Assembly: GCA_012728835.1 (NCBI GenBank)
Contig: JAAYEJ010000026.1
Coordinates: 1 to 64,000 of the forward strand
Origin: Candidatus Brocadiaceae bacterium
GTDB taxonomy: Bacteria; Planctomycetota; Brocadiia; SM23-32
DNA: 64,000 bases
Direction: 5' to 3'
A program made the translations under genes and the position numbers. The notes below the pieces were generated by a model. That model ran no database searches. It was not told the origin of the DNA and saw only the letters and a program-made list of their open reading frames with translations. Shown one piece after another: positions 59,619 to 64,000 of this stretch (position 1 is its first letter; every line of letters begins with the position of its first letter).

Positions 59619-61063
59619 ACCTCGTCATCATCGTCAGCGACACGTTTCGTTGGGACTACATGGGTGCGTACGGAAACGACCGCATCCATACGCCCAACCT
59701 GGACAGGCTGGCCGCCGAGGGCACCGTGTTCCTGGACGCGTTCGCCGAGGGCCTGCCGACGATCAACGCCCGGCGCGTGATCTACACCGGGCGGCACATC
59801 TTCCCGTTCCAGTACCGCCCCCAAAGGTCCGACCCCATCCAGCAGCACGGCTGGCACCCGCTGTATGACGAGGACGTAACGCTGGCCGAGCACCTGCGCG
59901 ACCGCGGGTACTTCACGGCCCTCTTCAACGACGTCTACCACCTGATGAAGCCCGGCAAGAACTTCCACCGGGGATTCCGCCAGTGGGAGTGGGTCCGCGG
60001 CCAGGAAGGCGACCCGGACATCCTGCCCGACCGGGCGAAGGTCGCCGACCTGCTGGAGCGGGCCGCCCCGGGGCGGGAGATCGCCGACGACGCCTGGATC
60101 ATCCAGCATCTGCTGCGGCGCCGGCAGTGGAAGAGCGACGCCGACACCATCGTCGGCCGCACCATGACGCGCGCGGCCGACTGGGTGCGCGGCTACAGCC
60201 TCGACAAGCCCTTCTACCTCCACGTGGAGGTCTTCGACCCGCACGAGCCCTGGGACCCGCCCGCCGAGTACGCCCGGCGCTATGAACGCGACTACGGCGA
60301 CAGCCTGGACGGCTGCCTGGCACCCTCCACCATGGACGGCGTGCGCGACGACCAGCACTTCCGCAACATCCGTGCCGCCTACGCCGGCGAGGTGACGCTG
60401 GTGGACCGCTGGACCGGCCACCTGCTGGACGCCCTGCGCGAGACCGGCCGCATGGACGAGACCCTGGTCATCTTCACCAGCGATCACGGCTGCATGATGG
60501 GCGAGCAGGGCCTGATCCACAAGGGCACCGACCGCCTGCACAACCAGGTGACGAAGCTGCCGCTGATCGTCCGCCACCCGGCCGGACGGGCGGCGGGGGC
60601 GCGTGTGCCCGGCTTCTGCCAGCATCAGGACATCATGCCCACGGCCCTGGACATCCTGGGCGAGCCCGTGCCGGACCGCGTGCTGGGCCGCAGCCTCTGG
60701 CCGCAGGCCCTCGGCCAGGGCGGCGCGCCCGACCACGTCGTGAGCGCCTTCTGCTTCCATGCCTGCTGCCGCACCGCGAAGTGGAACTACGTGCGGCCGT
60801 GGTTCAAGGCCGCCACGACGCAGGTCCGCGAGGGCCGGCTGTTCGGATCGCTGAACATGGAAGAGAAGCTCTACGACCTGGAAGCGGACCCGCAGGAACT
60901 GACAAACGTGGCCGCGCAGCACCCCGACGTCACGGCCGACCTGTCCAGGCGGCTCAACGCGCACATCGAGCGCATGCGGCCGCTGACGAACGGCACGCTC
61001 CAGGGCGTGGCCGAGATCGGCGCGCAGATGACCTTCGACGGACTGCCGCGCCTGGACGCGTGA
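59615..61063 (+). CDS. Sulfatase-superfamily hydrolase with Thr at the nucleophile position
   Basis: 482 residues from a GTG at 59615 (GGGAGGAGG just upstream; GTGA overlap with the FAD gene). Alkaline-phosphatase-like fold: NLVIIVSDTFRWDYMG and TPNLDRLAAEGTVFLDAF at the start, and FTSDHGCMMGEQGLIHKG near residue 290. The C/SxPxR formylglycine motif is absent: the aligned stretch GLPTINARRVIYTGRH has Thr49 for Cys, Asn51 for Pro and retains Arg53. There is no signal peptide. It is more likely a cytoplasmic phospho- or sulfo-ester hydrolase with a Thr nucleophile than a formylglycine sulfatase. Confidence 0.85.
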   Translation: MNLVIIVSDTFRWDYMGAYGNDRIHTPNLDRLAAEGTVFLDAFAEGLPTINARRVIYTGRHIFPFQYRPQRSDPIQQHGWHPLYDEDVTLAEHLRDRGYFTALFNDVYHLMKPGKNFHRGFRQWEWVRGQEGDPDILPDRAKVADLLERAAPGREIADDAWIIQHLLRRRQWKSDADTIVGRTMTRAADWVRGYSLDKPFYLHVEVFDPHEPWDPPAEYARRYERDYGDSLDGCLAPSTMDGVRDDQHFRNIRAAYAGEVTLVDRWTGHLLDALRETGRMDETLVIFTSDHGCMMGEQGLIHKGTDRLHNQVTKLPLIVRHPAGRAAGARVPGFCQHQDIMPTALDILGEPVPDRVLGRSLWPQALGQGGAPDHVVSAFCFHACCRTAKWNYVRPWFKAATTQVREGRLFGSLNMEEKLYDLEADPQELTNVAAQHPDVTADLSRRLNAHIERMRPLTNGTLQGVAEIGAQMTFDGLPRLDA

Positions 61064-61101
61064 CGTGCACGGAGGAAGAGTCTTCTACTGATGGAGGCTG
61101 C

Positions 61102-62037
61102 ATGGAATCCCCGCGGAAATGGTATCCGTCGGCGACGGAAGTGGATGGGTGGTGCCGTGCCGTGTTCCGGCGCGCGGAAGGCGCCGACGTGGGCGGCGAA
61201 CTGCTGGACCCGCTGCCCTGGTCGGCCGTCGGCGGCATCCGGCACGCGCGCATGCGCTATGTGGCGTTCCACTCCGTAGCCCTGGGCACGTGGTACGGCA
61301 TCTGGCAGCCGTGCCCGTCCGGCCGCGGCCCCCTGCTCGTCCACGTGCCGGGCTACGCGGCCGAGATGAGCGCGCATCCGGAACTGACGGCCGACGGCTA
61401 CAACGTGCTGCACGTCAACCCGCTCGGCTACGTCACCCCCGAGGGGCCGGACCTCTCGAAGCGTGTCGATGACGCCTGGCCGGTGCTGCCGGACACGGTG
61501 CGCACGCTCGGCGAGGGCGGCTACTTCGACTGGCTCACCCAGGCGGCGGCGGCCACCCTCTGGGCGCTCCGGCAGGACGGCGTCAGGGGAGACGGCCCGG
61601 CGTTCTTCGGCACCAGTCAGGGCGGCGGCGGCGCGCTGCTGCTCGGCAGCATCCTGGCCGACGAGGGCGTGCGGGCCGTTGCGGCGGACGTGCCGTACCT
61701 GACGGACTTCGCGTGGGTCTACGAGCACAAGTCCGGCGCGGCCTACGCCCGGATCACCGGGCCGCTCCAAGCCCTGGCCGAGGACGGGCCGCAGCGGCTC
61801 GCGGCCGGGTGGAAGGCGCTCGGCTTCGTCGACACGCTCAGCCATGCCCACCGGCTGTCCATGCCGGTGCTGCTGACGGCGGGCTCGGTCGACACCACCT
61901 GCCCGCCGGAGACCATCCGCGCGCTGTTCGAGCGCCTGCCCGGCACGCGCGCCTACGTGGAACTCGGCGGCCAGTCGCACGGCTACACCGTGCCGTTCAT
62001 GACGCTCACCCGCGCCTGGATGCGCCTGCACGTGTAA
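61102..62037 (+). CDS. AXE1-type alpha/beta hydrolase (acetyl esterase-like)
   Basis: 311 residues. The nucleophile elbow is FFGTSQGGGGALLLG (Ser near residue 175), the acid lies in TAGSVDTTCPPETI and the His in GGQSHGYTVPF. These are the three AXE1/cephalosporin-C deacetylase motifs. There is no signal peptide. It presumably removes acetyl or other acyl groups from short saccharides inside the cell. ATG 61102 has a GGAGG site 6 bases upstream; an overlapping ATG 11 bases earlier is in another frame. It is last in the kinase-GH4-FAD-hydrolase run. Confidence 0.88.
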   Translation: MESPRKWYPSATEVDGWCRAVFRRAEGADVGGELLDPLPWSAVGGIRHARMRYVAFHSVALGTWYGIWQPCPSGRGPLLVHVPGYAAEMSAHPELTADGYNVLHVNPLGYVTPEGPDLSKRVDDAWPVLPDTVRTLGEGGYFDWLTQAAAATLWALRQDGVRGDGPAFFGTSQGGGGALLLGSILADEGVRAVAADVPYLTDFAWVYEHKSGAAYARITGPLQALAEDGPQRLAAGWKALGFVDTLSHAHRLSMPVLLTAGSVDTTCPPETIRALFERLPGTRAYVELGGQSHGYTVPFMTLTRAWMRLHV

Positions 62038-62119
62038 CCGGCCGCGGCCTCGACAGGCGGCGGCACCGCCGTCGCTACGGGGACGACGACGGCGGGCGGG
62101 TGGACCGCCCGGGGCGCCG

Positions 62120-63115
62120 TCAGTCGGCCGTGTACTCGTCCCGGCGCGCGCTCATGCACTGCGCGATCTTGAGAGACTGCCGCGCGCTGCGCAGGTCGCC
62201 CACCGGGCGGCGCCCGGCGCGGATGTCGTCGAAGAACGACGCGTTCTCGCCGAAGAAGCCGTCCAGGACGAACGCCTCGTCCGTCCCGGCCAGCTTCGTG
62301 GCGGTCACGTCGTGCACGGGCTCGCGGGTGCGGAAGTGCACCAGCCGGCCCTCCACGTCGGAGCCGCTGACGGGGTGGTGCAGGACGATCGTGTGATCGA
62401 GCGCGTGAAGCTGTGCGCGTTCGACCGTCATGCCCGCCACGGGGCAGAAGCTCAGGTGGCCGGTCGCGCCGGATTTGAACGTGCAGTCCATGAAGATGTT
62501 GGCGACGCCGGGCCCCAGCTCGGGCATCTCCCGGTAGTGGAAGCGCACGTGCGCGTAGTCGCTGCCGATCAGGAAGCGAGTGGCGTCGATGCCGTGGATG
62601 GCCGTCGTCGAGAAGTCCGTGTCCTTCCGCTGCACGCGCACCATCTCGTAGCGGATGTGCTGGACGGCTTCGGGGGGGATCTCCTCGGTGAGGATGCGGC
62701 GGAACTCGCGATTCAGCGGGGCGTAACGCCGGTTGAACGCCACCTGCTGGGCCACGCCGGCCGCCTCGGCCGCCGCGATCATCTGCTCCAGCTCCTCGGG
62801 CGTGCGGCCGGGCGGCTTCTCCATCATCAGGGGGTAGCCCATCGACATGACCCGGCAGGACAACTCGCACGTGACCGGCACCGGGGAGACCAGGCAGACG
62901 GCGTCCGGCCGCTCGGTCTCGAGCATCCGGTCCAGGTCGGTGTAGCAGCGGGCGAAGCCGAACTTGTCGCGGAATCGCTCCGCGCGGTCGGCGATCAGGT
63001 CGCAGCAGGCGGCCAACTCGGTGTCCGGCCGCGCGGCCGCATAGGCGGCATAGGACGGGCCGTGTCGCCCGGTGGCGATGCCGCCGCAGCCGATGGTGCA
63101 GATTCGGAAGGCCAT
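62120..63115 (-). CDS. Gfo/Idh/MocA family oxidoreductase
   Basis: 331 residues. NAD(P) motif ICTIGCGGIATGRHGPSY and the EKP motif MMEKPPGRT near residue 95. The C-terminal domain has TTAIHGIDATRFLIG, with the family His. It is only distantly related to the tandem pair at 23-26 kb. It ends facing the AXE1-type esterase gene and has its own promoter. Nearby GH4, FAD oxidoreductase and esterase genes suggest a carbohydrate role. The substrate is unknown. Confidence 0.87.
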   Translation of the reverse strand: MAFRICTIGCGGIATGRHGPSYAAYAAARPDTELAACCDLIADRAERFRDKFGFARCYTDLDRMLETERPDAVCLVSPVPVTCELSCRVMSMGYPLMMEKPPGRTPEELEQMIAAAEAAGVAQQVAFNRRYAPLNREFRRILTEEIPPEAVQHIRYEMVRVQRKDTDFSTTAIHGIDATRFLIGSDYAHVRFHYREMPELGPGVANIFMDCTFKSGATGHLSFCPVAGMTVERAQLHALDHTIVLHHPVSGSDVEGRLVHFRTREPVHDVTATKLAGTDEAFVLDGFFGENASFFDDIRAGRRPVGDLRSARQSLKIAQCMSARRDEYTAD

Positions 63116-63177
63116 GCTCTCCTCCTGCCCCGGCAGGGCGGGGCGCCCCTCGAGCCAGAGTGTCGAAACGGTCGGGC

Positions 63178-63206
63178 AGTATACGTCGCTGCGTGCGGCC
63201 TGTCAC
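63178..63206 (-). promoter_or_regulatory. Promoter of the Gfo/Idh/MocA gene beside mfd
   Basis: On the minus strand: GTGACA (63206-63201), a 17-base spacer, TATACT (63183-63178). The ATG at 63115 is about 63 bases downstream. Confidence 0.5.
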
Positions 63207-63249
63207 GCGCCGAGGGCGGGGGGCGGTTCCACACTCCATCGACGGGCGG

Positions 63250-64000
63250 TCAGGGCACGCGGGCCGGCGCGCGGCCCAGCAGCTTGCGCAGGAACGCGGC
63301 CGTGGCTTCCGGGCTGTCGGCCGGGAAGCCGTGGTCGATCACGGCCAGGTCTTCGGCGATCCTGCGGGGACGGGCCGGCGCCGTGGCGAACCAGCGTTCC
63401 ATGGCCGCCTCGTCCCGTACGCTCAGGTGGATGCGGCCGTCGCGGACGTGGACGGCGGCGAGCCCGGCGCGCGCGGCGAGCACGCGCAGCTCGGCCTGCA
63501 GGAGCAGGTTCTCCGCCGGGCGGGGCGGCGGTCCGAAGCGATCCCGCAGCGCCGCCCGGACTTCCTGGATGCCGGCCAGCCCGGTGGCGCGATGGAGCCG
63601 GCGGTAGATCTCCATCTTCTGGCGCGGCGTGGGCACGTAATCGTCCGGCAGGTAGGCGTCCAGACCCAGTTCCACGGTCACGTCGGGCGGCTCCTCGGGC
63701 GGGCGGCCCTTGAGTCCGCGCACGGCCTGGGCGAGCAGGCGGCAGTAGAGGTTGTAGCCGACGGCGGCGATGTGGCCCGACTGGGCGGGCCCCAGGATGT
63801 TGCCTGCGCCGCGCATCTCCAGGTCGCGCAGGGCGATGTCGAACCCCGCGCCCAGGTGCGAGTAGCGGCGGATGGCGTCCAGCCGGCTCTGGGCTTCGGG
63901 GGTGACGGGGCGGCTCTCCGGCACGAAGAAGTAGGCATAGGCCTTGTGGATGTAGCGGCCCACGCGGCCGCGCAACTGGTGCATCTCCGCCAGGCCCAGC
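63250..64000 (-). CDS. mfd: Transcription-repair coupling factor, C-terminal part
   Basis: About 250 C-terminal residues are visible; the start lies beyond the window. The end of the helicase domain is diagnostic: LGLAEMHQLRGRVGR, then GAGFDIALRDLEMRGAGNILGPAQSG and GYNLYCRLLAQAV. The TRCF D7 domain follows (VELGLDAYLPDDYVP, RQKMEIYRRLHRA, LRDRFGPPP). Mfd releases RNA polymerase stalled at DNA damage and recruits UvrA. The visible part has no interruptions and ends at a TGA 44 bases beyond the Gfo/Idh promoter. Confidence 0.95.
   Translation of the reverse strand, partial: LGLAEMHQLRGRVGRYIHKAYAYFFVPESRPVTPEAQSRLDAIRRYSHLGAGFDIALRDLEMRGAGNILGPAQSGHIAAVGYNLYCRLLAQAVRGLKGRPPEEPPDVTVELGLDAYLPDDYVPTPRQKMEIYRRLHRATGLAGIQEVRAALRDRFGPPPRPAENLLLQAELRVLAARAGLAAVHVRDGRIHLSVRDEAAMERWFATAPARPRRIAEDLAVIDHGFPADSPEATAAFLRKLLGRAPARVP

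Overview
The window is a G+C-rich, gene-dense bacterial chromosome segment with genes on both strands, short intergenic gaps and consensus-like sigma-70 promoters (several TTGACA/TATAAT pairs with 16-18 base spacers). No rRNA, tRNA, CRISPR array, transposase or phage gene was seen. The gene content points to an anaerobic or facultatively anaerobic heterotroph, most likely of the Planctomycetota or a neighbouring PVC-type lineage. The clues are Rnf electron-transport genes, a giant BadF-type (R)-2-hydroxyacyl-CoA dehydratase activase, several Gfo/Idh/MocA oxidoreductases, a sulfatase-fold hydrolase, GH4 glycosidases, FAD_oxidored proteins, HEAT and zinc-ribbon proteins, and a GlmS/alternative-GlmU pair. 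The lineage call is inference from gene families only.

Layout. 1-5.6 kb (minus): gap-pgk-rpe-accD in one direction, then a TIM-barrel sugar isomerase with its own promoter and an unknown gene cut by the window edge. 5.7-7.9 kb: a DUF3795 protein, a small membrane protein and an HD phosphohydrolase. 8-14.7 kb (plus): an IclR-controlled locus with an FAD oxidoreductase, an MmgE/PrpD protein, a GH4 enzyme and an Eis-like acetyltransferase. Two scars, on either side of the GH4 gene, show that this locus was once duplicated and then largely deleted. 14.7-22.9 kb (minus): rnfE-rnfA, a SurA-like chaperone, alaC, rnfC-rnfD-rnfG and scpB; rnfB is not present. 23-25.9 kb: a membrane protein and two tandem Gfo/Idh/MocA paralogues of identical length separated by a long hairpin. 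25.9-29.8 kb: queE and an AddB-like Fe-S nuclease.

30-31.9 kb (plus): dsbD. 31.9-42.7 kb (minus): a HEAT-repeat membrane protein, an ECF sigma factor, its zinc-binding anti-sigma factor, an exported DegP-like protein that has lost its catalytic triad, a zf-TFIIB protein, LemA, an M48 protease with two extra zinc ribbons and an ankyrin protein. This looks like an envelope stress or quality-control block. 43-45.4 kb (plus): a DnaJ-domain protein, rsfS and a four-helix-bundle/zinc-ribbon protein. 45.4-52.4 kb (minus): a TetR regulator, leuC, the giant activase and leuD. 52.8-62 kb (plus): glmS, alternative glmU, a BadF-type sugar kinase, a second GH4, a second FAD oxidoreductase, a sulfatase-like hydrolase with Thr in the nucleophile position, and an AXE1-type esterase. 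62-64 kb (minus): another Gfo/Idh/MocA protein and the C-terminal part of mfd.

The genes group into central glycolysis and fatty-acid synthesis, leucine biosynthesis, amino-sugar synthesis, ferredoxin/NAD energy coupling, and two parallel carbohydrate-oxidation modules built on GH4 plus FAD_oxidored proteins. Those two modules are the least understood part of the window.
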